Source of the DNA: Prorocentrum cordatum | Taxonomy: Eukaryota > Sar > Dinophyceae > Prorocentrales > Prorocentraceae | Assembly (NCBI GenBank): GCA_963575745.1 | Contig: CAUYUJ010015948.1 | Coordinates: forward strand, 1,147,181-1,211,180 | Length of the DNA stretch: 64,000 nt | Direction: 5' to 3' | Shown here: one piece after another, positions 11,545 through 21,299 of the stretch | How the letters are laid out: each line of letters opens with the position of its first letter | Position numbering within the stretch: position 1 is the stretch's first letter | Translations under genes and position numbers: made by a program | Notes under the pieces: model-generated | Database searches by the model: none | Told to the model about the DNA's origin: nothing | What the model saw: the letters and a program-made list of their open reading frames with translations, nothing else

Positions 11545-11800
11545 GGCTGCCCCCTCTCCTCCTCTTCTCCTCCCCCTCCTCCTCCTTCTCTTTCTCGTCC
11601 TCGACGTTGTCATCCCCCTCCCCCCCGTCCTCCTCCTCCGTCTCCTCCTCCTCCTCCTCCTCCTCCTCCTCCTCCTCCTCCTCCTCCTCCTCCTCTTTCT
11701 CCTCCTCCAACACCTTCTCCTGCTCCTGTTCCTGCTGCTCCTTCTCCTCCTCCTCCTCATCCTCCTTCTCCTCCTCCTCGAGCCTGGCCTGCTCCTCGAG
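11545..11800 (+). repeat. CCT/CTC microsatellite
   Basis: Near-pure pyrimidine strand with uninterrupted CTC repeats at about 11640-11698. Confidence 0.9.
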
Positions 11801-11939
11801 CTAAACGCAAATGATCGACTTCTGAAGGTCTTGGGGCCGAAGCTGGCCTGCGGTCGCCGAGAACGGCGACAATCAGGGCATCTCGAACCTCAGCGAAACC
11901 ACATTGGCGACGCGCGCAAGAGGGTGGTGGTGGTGCGAG

Positions 11940-12085
11940 GGATTCTTTGAATCTTAGAAGACGGGGGACTTCCAAGAAAGCCTGGATGCTTCAAACATTA
12001 TGCTTGGAGGGCTTCTAAGAAAGCCCCTGCCCTCTAGGAACCCCCAATACCTTCTTGGAAGGCCACCTTCTTGGAAGGCCGCTAT
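11940..12085. repeat. Cluster of CTTCTTGGAAGG-type inverted and direct repeats
   Basis: ACCTTCTTGGAAGGCC occurs twice in tandem near 12050-12082. Inverted relatives (ACTTCCAAGAAAGCC, GGCTTCTAAGAAAGCC) lie about 50-80 bases earlier. This may be the remains of a foldback element; the motif resembles the arms at 8078-8173. Confidence 0.4.
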
Positions 12086-12179
12086 GAAGCGTGATCCTCG
12101 GACCTCGAACCTCGTCCCTCGAGCCCCACCTCCTCCTCGTCAATGCAGTCAGGCAGCCTCCTAACCTACAGGGGAGGGG

Positions 12180-12602
12180 GAGCGGAAGAGGAGGAGGAAG
12201 AGGAGGAGGAGGAGGAGGAGGAGGAGGGAGGAGGAGCAAGAGGGATGAGGAGAAGAGGAGGATGGGGGGAGGGGGGTTCCCCAAACGACACCCTGTGTAT
12301 ACATTCGAGCCTGCTCCTCTTTTTCCCAGAATGGGCCACAACCCACGGTGCGACGCGCACACCTAGACGGGGAAGCACCGCGCGAGAGCGCGGGAGCGCG
12401 CAGCCGTGATACCAGAGCCGGCCGCTTTACAAAAACCGTTTGACGCGAGAAGATGGCACGGAAGGGATGTCTCCTCCTTCTCCTCCTCCTCCTCCTTCTG
12501 CTCCGACTCCCTGCTCCTCCTCTCCTCCATCATCCTTCACCCTCCTCCCCCCTCCCCCTCATCCCCCTCCTCCTATCTCCTCCTCCTTCTCATCCCCCGG
12601 CG
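12180..12602. repeat. GAG tract followed by CCT tract
   Basis: A short GGA run (12180-12240) and a longer CTC/CCT run (12468-12600) separated by ordinary sequence. The CCT run ends about 60 bases before LINE1 coding sequence. Confidence 0.85.
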
Positions 12603-12663
12603 CACCAGCGGCGGCGGCGCCCGGGGCGGCGGCGGCGGAGGCGGAGGCTGGCAGTGGCCGGTC

Positions 12664-13640
12664 AATAGCTGCTGCCTGGGCCCTGGGCCTCGCCTCCCAC
12701 TGTGGAAATGCTCATGCGGGGAGGCGCACAATTGGGCGAACCGCACTGCCTGCCGGGTCTGTGGTGCCGCAGCGCTGCTGGCGGTCCGCCAGCGCGCGCA
12801 GCAGGCGGCCTCCGATGCCCGCGCTCCCGGGGCCACTGCGAAGCCGGCTGCCAAGTCCAAGGCCTCGGGGACCAAGCCAAAGAACGAGGGAGACAAGCTG
12901 GAGCCGGACAACGTTGCATCGACGGCGGCTTTGCTTGCCCGCCTGGCGGCCCGCGGCATTGCGCTCTCGGACGAGCAGCGCGCCGCCCTGTCCGAGGAGG
13001 CGCCCCCTCCTGAGCCGAAGAAGCCTGCGACTCACCATCAGTTGGTGCAGCGGGCGACGTGGAAAAAGAAGCGGGCCTCCGAGAAGTTCGAGCGCAGCCT
13101 CCAGAAACGCCGGGATGCTGAGAAGGCGCTGGAGGCGGCCAATGCGGCACTGTCCGAGTCCATGTGCGCCGAGGAGGAGGCCCGGTTGGCCCTTGCGACG
13201 GCCAAGGCGGACTTGGAGGCGCGCGTGGCCCAGCAGGTGGGACTGCCGCCTGGCAGCTTGGCCCCTGGCGCGGTCGTCGCCAAGCTCGCCATCGTCCAAC
13301 AGGCCGTCAAAGCCTTGGAAGGGCTGGAGCTTCCCCCCGAGCTCCAGGGGCCGCATGGGGGCCTGGTCGGCCTCCTCGGGGAACAGCTCGAGGCCGCGGC
13401 TGCTACGGGTGCTGCCGACGCTGCCCCTCCTCCTGGCGCTAGCGACGACGGCGCTGACGACGATGACGTCGACGACGACCTCATGGGCGATGATATCGCC
13501 AGCCTCGCCGAGGCCGTCTCTAAACTCGACGCCGCCAAACGCAAGCAGATGGAGGAACTGCTCGGGGCGCCTTTGCCCAAGCGGGCCTGCTCTTGGCCGC
13601 CTGGGAAGGAGCCAAGGCGTGGGTATGGCGCGCGAGTCCC
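12664..13640 (+). pseudogene. LINE1 N-terminal part: RanBP2-like zinc finger and coiled coil
   Basis: The frame reads LWKCSCGEAHNWANRTACRVCG (split here for length: WKCSCGEAHNW then ANRTACRVCG) at 12700-12762: Trp, two Cys close together, an Asn, then C-x2-C, the pattern of a RanBP2-type zinc ribbon. A long Lys/Ala/Glu helical stretch follows (about 13030-13240, SEKFERSLQKRRDAEKALEAA) and then an acidic Asp-rich segment (about 13445-13495). The frame is open from 12406, but the first part is translated microsatellite. In such elements this region may bind nucleic acid and oligomerise; that role is inferred from architecture. It leaves frame with the endonuclease downstream. Confidence 0.65.
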
Positions 13641-13674
13641 GACCCTGGGCGAGGACGGACTGGCCCGTGGCCCC

Positions 13675-14295
13675 GCCGTTGCGGGTGGCCAACTACAACG
13701 GCAACGCTCGGAGCTCAGAGCGGGAGCTCCTCGAGTGACTCCAGTGCGACAAGGGCGCCGCACACGACGTCGTGATGTTCCAGGAGCACCGGCTGCGCGA
13801 GCGGGCCCTTGAGCGGCTGCGCGCCTGGGCCTGGAAGGCCGGATTCGGCATGCATGCGGTGAGGCCCTCTCGACGGGAGACGGGCCGCTGTACACTTCGG
13901 CGGGAGTTGCCTCGCTGGCCTCGGCTCGCTGGGGATCGTGCGCGGACGATTGGAGGTTCGACGCGGGCGCGCACAGGATCGCCTTGCAGCAGGTTGAGCT
14001 GGACGGCATCTCCCTGATCGTGGGCTCGGTCTACTTGGTCGACGGCGTCGGGCTCGCGGAGCCAAATCTGACCATCCCGGGGAAGCTGGGAAAGGCGCTG
14101 GCCGCCCAGCAGAGACCTTTCCTACTCGGTGGCGGCTGGAATGTCGACGCGGGTGACTTCGCAGAGCTTGCTTGGGTCTCCGAGCTCGAGGCGGCGGTCC
14201 TGGCTCTCGACCAACCCACCATCAACAACAGTCGATGCGACATCTTCCTTGCCAGCAAGGTGCTGGCGCCCTTCGTGCAGCCGGCGCGCACCTGA
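13675..14295 (+). pseudogene. LINE1 endonuclease (EEP) domain, broken
   Basis: Motifs of the endonuclease/exonuclease/phosphatase fold appear in order across two frames: RVANYNGNA (13681-13707), VVMFQEHRLRER with the metal-binding Glu (about 13770-13805), YTSAGVASLASARWGS (about 13890), HRIALQQVEL, LLGGGWNVDAGD (about 14125-14160, matching the G-D-x-N catalytic region with Trp replacing Asp) and a CDIFLASK block (14237-14260). A TGA at 13738-13740 interrupts where Trp would fit, and the frame changes near 13880. It normally nicks target DNA to prime reverse transcription. No intact version here. Confidence 0.7.
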
Positions 14296-14339
14296 CTGGA
14301 CGCGCCGCGCAGGCCTCACTGAGTTCCGGCGGAGGCCCG

Positions 14340-14775
14340 ACGTCGGGCCGATGTGGCTGGTGATGATCATCTTCCTGGAGAAGGCAACGGGCGGCGTCCG
14401 GTCTATTGGTCTTATGCCCCTGATGGCACGCGTCTGGAGCCAGATTCGCCGCCGCTGGTGCGCTGGATGGGAGAGGCGCTGGACTGCCGTTTTTTCTGGG
14501 GGGCGGACTCGCGCACCACGTGCGATGAGAGCGCGCGCGTGCACATCGTGCTGGCTGCGTTCGCCTCCCAACGCGGCCTCGCCTCGGCCACGGTCTTCCT
14601 GGGCATGGCCAAGTACTGCGAGCACATCTCGCATTCGGAGCTGTTGCAGGCCGCCCGGCACGCCGAGTTCGACGTCGGACTCCTATGGTGCTTGAGCTGC
14701 TGCTACCGCGCGCGCCGGCGCGTGGTGCTCCGGGGAGCTGTCAGCCGCGAGCTGATCGTGAACGGTGGAGTCGTA
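14340..14775 (+). pseudogene. LINE1 reverse transcriptase, N-terminal half
   Basis: One frame carries KATGGVRSIGLMPLMARVW (about 14380-14437), the GG-x-R-x-I fingers motif. After a frame change, SATVFLGMAKYCEHISHSEL (about 14585-14645) corresponds to palm motif A, followed by a segment ending ELIVNGGVV at 14775. The expected catalytic Asp of motif A appears as Gly (GGC) in LGMAKYCEH. Reading stops abruptly where the TA-flanked insertion begins. The endonuclease-to-RT linker is missing upstream. Confidence 0.7.
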
Positions 14776-14916
14776 ATGTCTAAAAACTGTTTTAAACATT
14801 AGTTTTGGGAGACAGTTTTTTATACAAAAAAAAGGTTTTCCCCAGCGCTGTAGTGCGCCTATAGAAAACAAACAAGGAGGCGGGGCAAACTGGATCGCTG
14901 GAGACGTCACCGCGAC

Positions 14917-15110
14917 AGGTCACGCCTGCCACGCCTTGCGACCCCAGCGTGGATAGAGACTGCGCTCAGGGACCAATCCCTGCGCACCGCGCACCCTGTC
15001 TGGGTTGCGAACAAGTCACACCTGACACGCCCGAGCCTGGCGTGGAAAGAGACTGCACTTGGGGACCATCCCTTGCGCGCGCCCTCTGGTGCCGAGGGCC
15101 ACAAGTGCTT
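14917..15110. repeat. 96-bp tandem duplication inside the TA insertion
   Basis: GTCACGCCTGCCACGCC (14919) and GTCACACCTGACACGCC (15015) start two units that both contain GCGTGGA(T/A)AGAGACTGC and GGACCA(A)TCCCTTGCGC-like blocks. Confidence 0.75.
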
Positions 15111-15279
15111 TAAGATGACCTCCAAGATGGCGCAGTCTGGTCCAAATTGGCTCAAGATGGCCTCATCGGACCGGCGACATGTGATGAAACTATTATGCAA
15201 CTAACGTTTGCTTTCGGAGGCAGGGAGTCGAGGCGGAGGGGGGCGGAGGCAGAGTGGAGCAACAGGACAGGAGAGGGGC

Positions 15280-15550
15280 TAGACCAGGTTACGACGAAGG
15301 CCGGATCTCCCTCCAGGCCAGAAAGGCCCCCAGCAAGCCGCGCAGTTCGAGGCCGCACCAAGGCTACACCAGGTTACAGCGAAGGTCGCACCGCCCTCTG
15401 GGCCAAATTTGCGGGGCTACACCAGGATACGATGAAGGCCGCCCCCCCCTCTGGACCACGCGAGCGGGGCTACACCAGGTTACAATGAGGGCCGGCACGC
15501 CCTCCAGGCTAGACATAAGGGGCTACACCAAGCTACAATGTCACATCGGC
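15280..15550. repeat. About 53-bp tandem repeat inside the TA insertion
   Basis: GGCTACACCAGGTTAC-like starts recur near 15285, 15362, 15414, 15467 and 15520, each followed by a GAAGGCCG or GAGGGCCG block and a CCCTCTGG or CCCTCCAGG block. The first unit is longer. Confidence 0.7.
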
Positions 15551-15716
15551 CTTCCTCCCTGGTACCGAGGTATATACAAGTGGCATCGATCGGCATCCAT
15601 GGATGTTTCCAGGGGGACAGATAAAACAATACATATCCGGATGCGAATGAATGGCAGTCGGGATCCGAGGGGGGGGGAGGGGAGGTCATCATTCATTAAA
15701 CCGGCTTTGGACATTA

Positions 15717-16310
15717 GGTGGTTGCTCATGCGCCACGTGGCTGGCCCGCCTCATGATTCTGGCTGTGCTCAAGCGCGCGGCGGCCTGCGCCTCGATCATC
15801 TCCATCAGAAACGTGATCGACGACATCTCTCTCCACGGTGTCGGTGGGGAGAGAACCGACACGCAGCAGCCTGTGAGGGGCTACGATTCGGTCAAGCAGG
15901 ACGTGGCGGCCCTGGGCCTGCCGATCGCCGACCGCAAGACGGGCTTCCTGGCCAACTCCACGGCTCTCGCGGATGCGCTCTGCGAGCGCTGGGACATCGG
16001 CTCCACCAGGGGGCGACGCGACGGCCTGGCGCCTGCGGCGCGTGGGCACTCAGAGCCAGCGGTTTGCAGACGCTCAGGCTCGCGGCGCACGCCTGGAGCA
16101 GCTTCGACAGGCAGGCGCGCCGATCGCGTCAAACCACCGCGCTGGCCCAAGCGCGATGGCGTTGTGGGGCGCCGCGATCCAGGCCGTGCCGAATGGCAAG
16201 CTCAGAGGGCTGCGGGCTGCCGCGTTCCGCGCCGAGGGGCGCCTCCCCCGAGGGGCCTCCCTTAGGCTAGCCATGGCCAGCTGGCGCGCTGGCTAGAGGC
16301 GCGACCCGTT
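15717..16310 (+). pseudogene. LINE1 reverse transcriptase, C-terminal half (palm and thumb)
   Basis: Directly after the insertion the frame reads GGCSCATWLARLMILAVL (palm motif B side), then NVIDDISLHG at about 15810-15840, which is the catalytic motif C with both Asp present. LGLPIADRKTGFLANS follows. After a frame change near 16010 the thumb continues in another frame (QSQRFADAQARGARLEQL, then VPNGKLRGLRAAAF). The residues fit the 3' half of the same RT as at 14340-14775. Two frames are needed, so it is not translatable. Confidence 0.7.
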
Positions 16311-16311
16311 C

Positions 16312-17064
16312 GTGCTAGTCACAGCGTTGGCCATCCAGACGTACGTCGAAATTGCTTGGAGCGGCCTTTTCCAGCGGTCGCTGCTGCAGGTTCTCTTGGA
16401 CGGCCAGCGGCAGCTGGCCACGCAACGTTTCCCGTGGGCGCGCTGCAGCAACCCTATCACGGCGCTGGTGCTCACCCTGCAGCGCGTCGACTGGAGCTTG
16501 GACGACCCGTTCACGCTGAGTGGCGAGAAAAGCGACCGTTGGGACCTCCAGGAATTTTCGCCGGCCTTCCTCCGTCTCGAGGCGCAGGGAGCGGCCCGGC
16601 AGGTCTCGGACATTCACGCCATTGGCCGCTTGGTCAGGCCTGGCCGCCGCAGCTGGGTTGCGCCCGTTTCTGGCGACCTTTTCAACGAGCTGCTGCACGC
16701 TCCGGCTGAGCGCGGCTGGAGCCTCCACCACAAGCGGGCTCAGCGAGGCCTGCTTTGTGGCACGCATTGCTGCCAGGCCCGTCTCTGCCGGGAGGGGGAG
16801 GGGCTGGGGTTGTATGACCTCTGCCAGTGCTGCCGCGGCTCACCCGACACTCTGCAAAATTTGTCCCGCTGCCCAGCGCAGCAAGCCTGGGGGGCAGACA
16901 CTCTGGACTCCGCGGTGCTCGAGTGCTGCAGGGCGGGGGGGAGGCTGGGGAACGCCTTGCACGAGTGCTCTTGCTTGACCCTGCCCAGTGTGTTCGGCGG
17001 CCGCCGCTGCCGCCTGACGCAGAGCTACGGGCGGAGCGCTGGCCGTCGACAAGCCTCATGTTAG
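16312..17064 (+). pseudogene. LINE1 C-terminal region with Cys-rich finger
   Basis: A 250-codon open frame continues the LINE1 C-terminus: a WSLDDPFTLSGEKSDRWDL stretch, SPAFLRLEA, then a Cys-rich finger LYDLCQCCRGSPDTLQ with NLSRCPA (about 16810-16880), like the C-x2-C/H/C finger after RT in these elements. No RNase H domain follows before the stop at 17062-17064. The frame has no ATG near its start that would make it an independent gene. Confidence 0.6.
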
Positions 17065-17319
17065 ACGGCGGGCATCTTTACCTATGGAAGTTGCTTCGGC
17101 GCTGAATTCTCCACCTTCAGGGTGGCTGGCTGGGACGTTGTTGCGCCACGCTGCATTCTGACTGTGGTGCCACTTTGGCCTGCGGGCGAGACCTGGCGAG
17201 CGCGCCAGTGGGCCAGGCCAGCCCCGCGCCCACCTGTGGGGCCAGTTGGCTGCCGGCGATGCGCTCGAGGACGTGACTTTTCCCCACATCCTGAGTGGGG
17301 TTTTTGTTTTCCCAGAACT

Positions 17320-17990
17320 TGCTTTCCTTCCCCGTCCCGCCTCCCAAGGAGGCCTCGCCTGAACGAGGAGGGCCTCGGAAAACCATACTATTTACCTGGT
17401 TTCGTGCCCCTTCCCACCCCTCTAGGGAGGCCCCGCCTGAGCGAGGAGGGTATCGGACAACCGTACTATTCACATGGTTTCGTGCCCCTCCCCACCCCTC
17501 CAGGGAGGCCCCGCCTGAGCGAGGAGAGTATCGGAACAACCATACTATTTACCTGGTTTCGTGCCCCTCCCACCCCTCCAGGGAGGCCCCGCCTGAGCGA
17601 GGAGAGTATCGGAAAATCATACTATTTACATGGTTTCGTGCCCCTCCCACCCCTCCAGGGAGGCCCCGCCTGAGCGAGGAGGGTATCGGAAAACCATACT
17701 ATTTACATGGTTTCGTGCCCCTCCCACCCCTCCAGGGAGGCCCTCCTCCTCCTCCTCCTCCTGTTCCTCCTCCTCCTCCTCCAGGAGGGTATCGAAAACA
17801 ATAGTTTACACGTTTTCGTGTCCCCCCTCCACTCCTCCAGAGAGGCCGCGCTTGAATGAGGAGGGTCGCGGAAAGCATTACTCTTTACCAGGTTCCGTAG
17901 CCCTCCCCCTTCTACTGGGGCCCCGCCAGAGCGATGAGGGTATCAAGAAACCTTATTATTTACAAGGCTTCGTTTCCTGAGCACCTGTCC
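17320..17990 (+). repeat. Minisatellite, 78-80-bp unit, about 8 copies
   Basis: The unit contains GGAGGCCCCGCCTGAGCGAG, GAGGGTATCGG, AACCATACTATTTACATGG and TTTCGTGCCCCTCCCACCCC. It starts near 17348, 17428, 17507, 17582, 17660, 17737, 17842 and 17923. One copy holds an internal CCT expansion (17741-17783). It begins about 250 bases after the LINE1 C-terminus. Confidence 0.9.
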
Positions 17991-18168
17991 TCCCTCCTCC
18001 CTTCTTTCGTCTGCCCTTTCGTGCGTACTTGCTCGTTCGATGAGCTTCTCTTTCGTGCAGCTTGGCAGCGCGACGGGAATCATGCGGCCGACGACCTAGC
18101 AAAGGCTGGGGCGGCCGAAGGCTGGCTGGCCGAAGATGACCGCGCTTTCCGTTTCGGTTGCCTCCATC

Positions 18169-18448
18169 TCTAGAGGCCTCCTAGATGGGGTCGGAGTAGA
18201 TGGGGTCGGAGGATCGCGCTGCATCGCCGATACATCGCCGATACATCGGCGATGCATCGGCGATGCATCGGTGATGCACCGGCGATGCATCGTCGGCGTG
18301 GGCGATGCATCGGCGACGTCGACGTGACGAAAATCGGGCTGCACATCGAGCCGCATCGGCGACGCATCGGCGATGCATCGGCGATGCATCGCCGATGCGG
18401 CGCGATCCTCTGACCCCATCTACTCCGACCCCATCCAGAAGGCCTAGA
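18169..18448. mobile_element. 280-bp foldback element with 12-bp CGATGCATCGGC repeats
   Basis: Outer arms of about 65 bases are inverted copies: left TCTAGAGGCCTCCTAGATGG, right inverted TCTAGGCCTTCTGGATGG, each followed by GGTCGGAGTAGATGGGGTC and a GGATCGCGC(T/C)GCATCG block. The interior is itself a run of the near-palindromic word CGATGCATCGGC. ATC lies outside both ends (18166-18168 and 18449-18451), a possible 3-bp target duplication. No coding capacity. Confidence 0.75.
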
Positions 18449-19130
18449 ATCTTGCACGGCTCCTCACCCGATACACGAGGCGCATGGAGGAAGTGCTGAT
18501 TGAAGCCGGCACTCGTGACCATCAAGGTCTTGAGGCCCTCCGCACTGTTGTGCTCGAGGTGGAGGGGTGATCGGGGTCGGAGAGCGAGGAGGGTGGGGGA
18601 TCACAGGGCGGACCCCGGGGCGCTTCCTCTTCAGTGTGAGTCTGCACGACTTGCTGGGGTCACGCCACGTGCCCTGGTCGCGGCCATGGGCTCTTAGCGC
18701 CCTGTCCGCCCAAGCATGGTGAGCCACCCCCGAGGGCGAAGAATGCACGCAGCCGCGTCAGCCGTGAGATGCACCCCCACTGGGCCTGGGATGCGGCTAT
18801 CGACGAGGGATGCAGCCCGTCGGAGGCCGTACGGGCGTCCAGGGCCAGCCATTTCGATGTGGAAGGGGCGAAAAGGGTCGCTGCTGCCCGCATGGCCTAG
18901 CCTCCGCTTGGAACTCCAGTTCGGTGGGGCGCGCCGTGCCCAAGAGTGACGTTGAGCGATGCCTTACTCCTTACTGGCATTTGGCTTCAGCACGCGCGGC
19001 CAAGCTGTGGAGCTTGGCCGCGAGGCGCAACGGCTGGCCGCGGAGCCGGCCAGCCGGCTCGACGCGGAGCCGGCCAGCCGGCTCGCCGCCGAGCGCGCTG
19101 CTATTGAGGACGGACGATTGCTTGCGGACC
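18449..19130. other. No gene; contains a 24-bp palindromic duplication
   Basis: Ordinary sequence except 19043-19084, where GAGCCGGCCAGCCGGCTC (perfect 8-bp inverted arms) occurs twice at 24-base spacing. Confidence 0.6.
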
Positions 19131-19134
19131 TTCC

Positions 19135-19275
19135 TCTTCTCCTCTTCCTTCAGGAGTCGCGCACCTCCTCCTGCTCCTCCTCCTCCTCCTGCTCTTCCTC
19201 CTCCTCCTCCTCCTCCTCCAACTCCTCCTCCTCCTCCTCCTCCTCCTCCTCCTCCTCCTCCTCCCTGCTCCATGC
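19135..19275 (+). repeat. CCT/CTC microsatellite
   Basis: Pyrimidine strand, uninterrupted CTC at about 19215-19262. Confidence 0.9.
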
Positions 19276-19539
19276 TCCCTGCTCCCTGAGTTGCCGTGAC
19301 AGCCCAAGGTGTGTTGCCTGGGAGCTGCGCGGGCGCAGCAGCGACCTCCAGGGCGCGCGCGACCAGGGGCGGCGCAGGCTGCCAGGACACCCTCGCTCCG
19401 ATCCTGCCTGGCACAGGTGCCTAAGGCTGCCTTCGCCGGAAGCGGGCAACTGCCCGAAGTCTGGTTCGACTTGGCGCCGCCGCTGGGCTGCTTGCGAAGC
19501 ATCACAGGGCGGGACAGTAGCCATATCGAGGAGAGCGGC

Positions 19540-19640
19540 TTCGGCACCTCGTCAGGACGAGGCGTTCTGGACCTGCAAGAGCTGTCGCGCGCCAAGCTTT
19601 GCCACGCACGACATGTGCAAACCTGCAGCGTCGACAGCCA
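19540..19640 (+). pseudogene. Possible zinc-finger fragment
   Basis: A plus-strand frame reads AFWTCKSCRAPSFATHDMC (about 19562-19618), a Trp-x-Cys-x2-Cys start with a later Cys, faintly like the RanBP2-type finger of LINE1. One Cys of a full ribbon is missing and the surroundings show no other domain. It could be chance. Confidence 0.25.
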
Positions 19641-20215
19641 GCTGCCGGCGCCGCCGTGGAGGCAGCAGCCAACCCACACCCAGCCGCGGGCGCCTCGTGG
19701 CAAGAGAGCCGGCGATCGTGACGTTGGAGGTGCACCAGAATAATACGCGGAGGGTCCGCTGGGCATACCGCCCATTTAGACGAAGCCAGGGCAAGAACAA
19801 CATCAGACTAGGATAAAATGGGGATACATGAAATCTGGTGGCTCTGGAGGGTGTATCGGGCGCCGAGGCCCTTCCAAAGCGTTCTGAGAGAGATCTGGAA
19901 CGCGTTGAAACGTTTTATCCGTCCTAGCCCCGCCCGGCCCATATTCCCAGACAAGGCAAATCAGCAGAAGCGCTGGCTGCAGCCACCCCCATTTGCAGCT
20001 GGCCTCAAGCAGTACCGAGAGTCCTTCAGCAAGGCACTCAACGCTGCCGAGGGCAGAGTGCGTGCGATCCGAGGGTGACCTGATCCAGATCCCGCACGTC
20101 TGCATGGTGCTGAACGAGAGCATGCAACGATCCACTCCCAGGTCATCATGTCATATCGCAGGACTTGGACGTCAGATATGGCAGGGGCGCGCCTAGCTGC
20201 TAAGCTTGTGCTCAT
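19640..20215. other. Stretch with no recognised feature
   Basis: No repeat or domain recognised. Confidence 0.45.
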
Positions 20216-20640
20216 CCCCCTCTCCCCCCTCCCTCCCCCTACCAGTCGTCGTTGTCGTCGTCGTCGTCGTTGTCGTCCCCCTCCTCCTCCGCCTCCTCCT
20301 CATCATTCTCAATATCCGGCTCCTCTTCTGCCTCCTCTGCCGCCTCTGCTCCCCTTCTTCACCTCCCCATCCTCCATCCTCTCTCCTCCGTGTTCCGTGC
20401 TCCATGTTTTGTCCTCCTCCGCTTCCCCTCCCTCCCGACGCCCTTTCTCGTCGATCCTTTCCTTTTCTTTCCTTTCCCCTTCTCCTCCTCCTCCTCCTCC
20501 TCCTCCTCCTTCCTCATCGAGCTTCGAGGGCCAGGGCTACCGTTGGCGACAGCTGGTCCTCGCCATCGTCCTCGCCGACGTCGTCGTCGTCGTCGTCCTC
20601 TTCCTTCTCCTCCTCCTCCCTCCTCCTCCTCCTCAGGACC
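20215..20640 (+). repeat. CCT/CGT-rich pyrimidine tract
   Basis: Interrupted CTC, GTC and CCT runs, including GTCGTCGTC near 20245 and 20580. Frames here are composition artefacts. Confidence 0.85.
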
Positions 20641-20889
20641 AGCGACATTGATCAATGCAAGCACGCGGGGCGCAGACGATCGGGGTGATACGACGAGAAG
20701 GGACACGAGGAGTAGATTGCGCACGTGGTGTTCCCAGACACCCAGCGCCTATGTGATAACGAGGCTGCTAGTTAGTTGATCTGTTTAGCGTCTGGAAGCG
20801 CGAGGCTGGTTTCGGGACTCGGGGCCGTCAGAAAATGACTCGCGACGAACGTCCGACCTCGGGGAAGAGGTCGTGAGGTTTGGGGCACC

Positions 20890-21295
20890 CACTCATCATA
20901 ACATCGAAACGCCAGATGTCTGGGGTGTCCATCTCTGCCTCCTCCCGAGTGCCCCAAAATGGCCCCCCACAGAGGGTACCCACACGGGAGCCCGAACGAA
21001 CATTTCGAGCCTTCGGCCCCGAGCTGCTCCCAGGAGGCCCCAAGAGGCCTTCCCCCACGAGGCCCCAAAAGGCCCCCAAGAGTCCCCTAGGAGGCCCAAA
21101 GGGACACCCGAAGAGGTCCCACGAAGCATTCCTGATGGCTCTGCCCCACGTCAGCGACGTCGTCGCCGCCGACGCCACCGTCGTGGTCGTCCACCCCCTC
21201 TAAGGTCGGCCGCACCGGCCGTAAGGCCTTCTGAATCGAAACGCTGAATGTCTGGGGTCTGGTCTCTGCCTCCTCCCCAGACCCCCGACACCGTG
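20890..21295. repeat. Two copies of a 60-bp motif around a CCAAGAGGCC array
   Basis: ATCGAAACGC then ATGTCTGGGGT and TCTCTGCCTCCTCCC appear at about 20900-20945 and again at 21235-21280. Between them (20945-21130) is a CCAAGAGGCC-type array. Confidence 0.6.
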
Positions 21296-21299
21296 ATTC

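Larger units (their letters stand above)
14774..15716. mobile_element. TA-flanked insertion splitting LINE1 RT, 0.94 kb
   Basis: TA at 14774-14775 and 15715-15716 bracket a segment whose ends are inverted copies: left TAATGTCTAAA then AACTGTTTTAA, right (read inverted) TAATGTCCAAA then GCCGGTTTAA. Deleting the segment with one TA joins GTC GTA GGT GGT TGC TCA and restores the RT reading NGGVVGGCSCATW, where the family has a similar NGGVVAGCS-type motif. This is a footprint of a TA-targeting (Tc1/mariner-like) non-autonomous element. It contains two tandem repeats and no transposase frame. Confidence 0.75.
12650..17064 (+). mobile_element. LINE1: decayed non-LTR retrotransposon
   Basis: In order on the plus strand: zinc finger and coiled coil, EEP endonuclease, first RT motifs, a foreign insertion, remaining RT palm and thumb, and a C-terminal cysteine-rich tail. 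This is the order known for dinoflagellate LINE-type elements. Damage visible: frame change at about 13620-13690, nonsense TGA at 13738-13740, frame change near 13880, a large deletion between endonuclease and RT (about 14296-14340), the 14776-15714 insertion, a frame change near 16010 and no RNase H. The 5' end follows a CCT microsatellite and the 3' end is followed by a 78-80-bp minisatellite. Clearly non-functional. Confidence 0.8.

Noticed and set aside
14590-14625. RNA editing restoring the catalytic Asp of LINE1
   Set aside because: It would need G-to-A editing, whereas reported A-to-I editing reads as A-to-G; a mutation or family variant is simpler.
15131-15150. Spliced-leader-like TTGGCTCAAG inside the TA insertion
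   Set aside because: Only the last 10 bases match contiguously and the upstream part matches poorly; it could be chance.
14774-15716. Intron or introner interpretation of the RT-splitting segment
   Set aside because: A GT...AG cut (GTAATG...CATTAG) leaves the RT out of frame, whereas removal with one TA restores it; non-canonical splice sites remain possible but are less simple.
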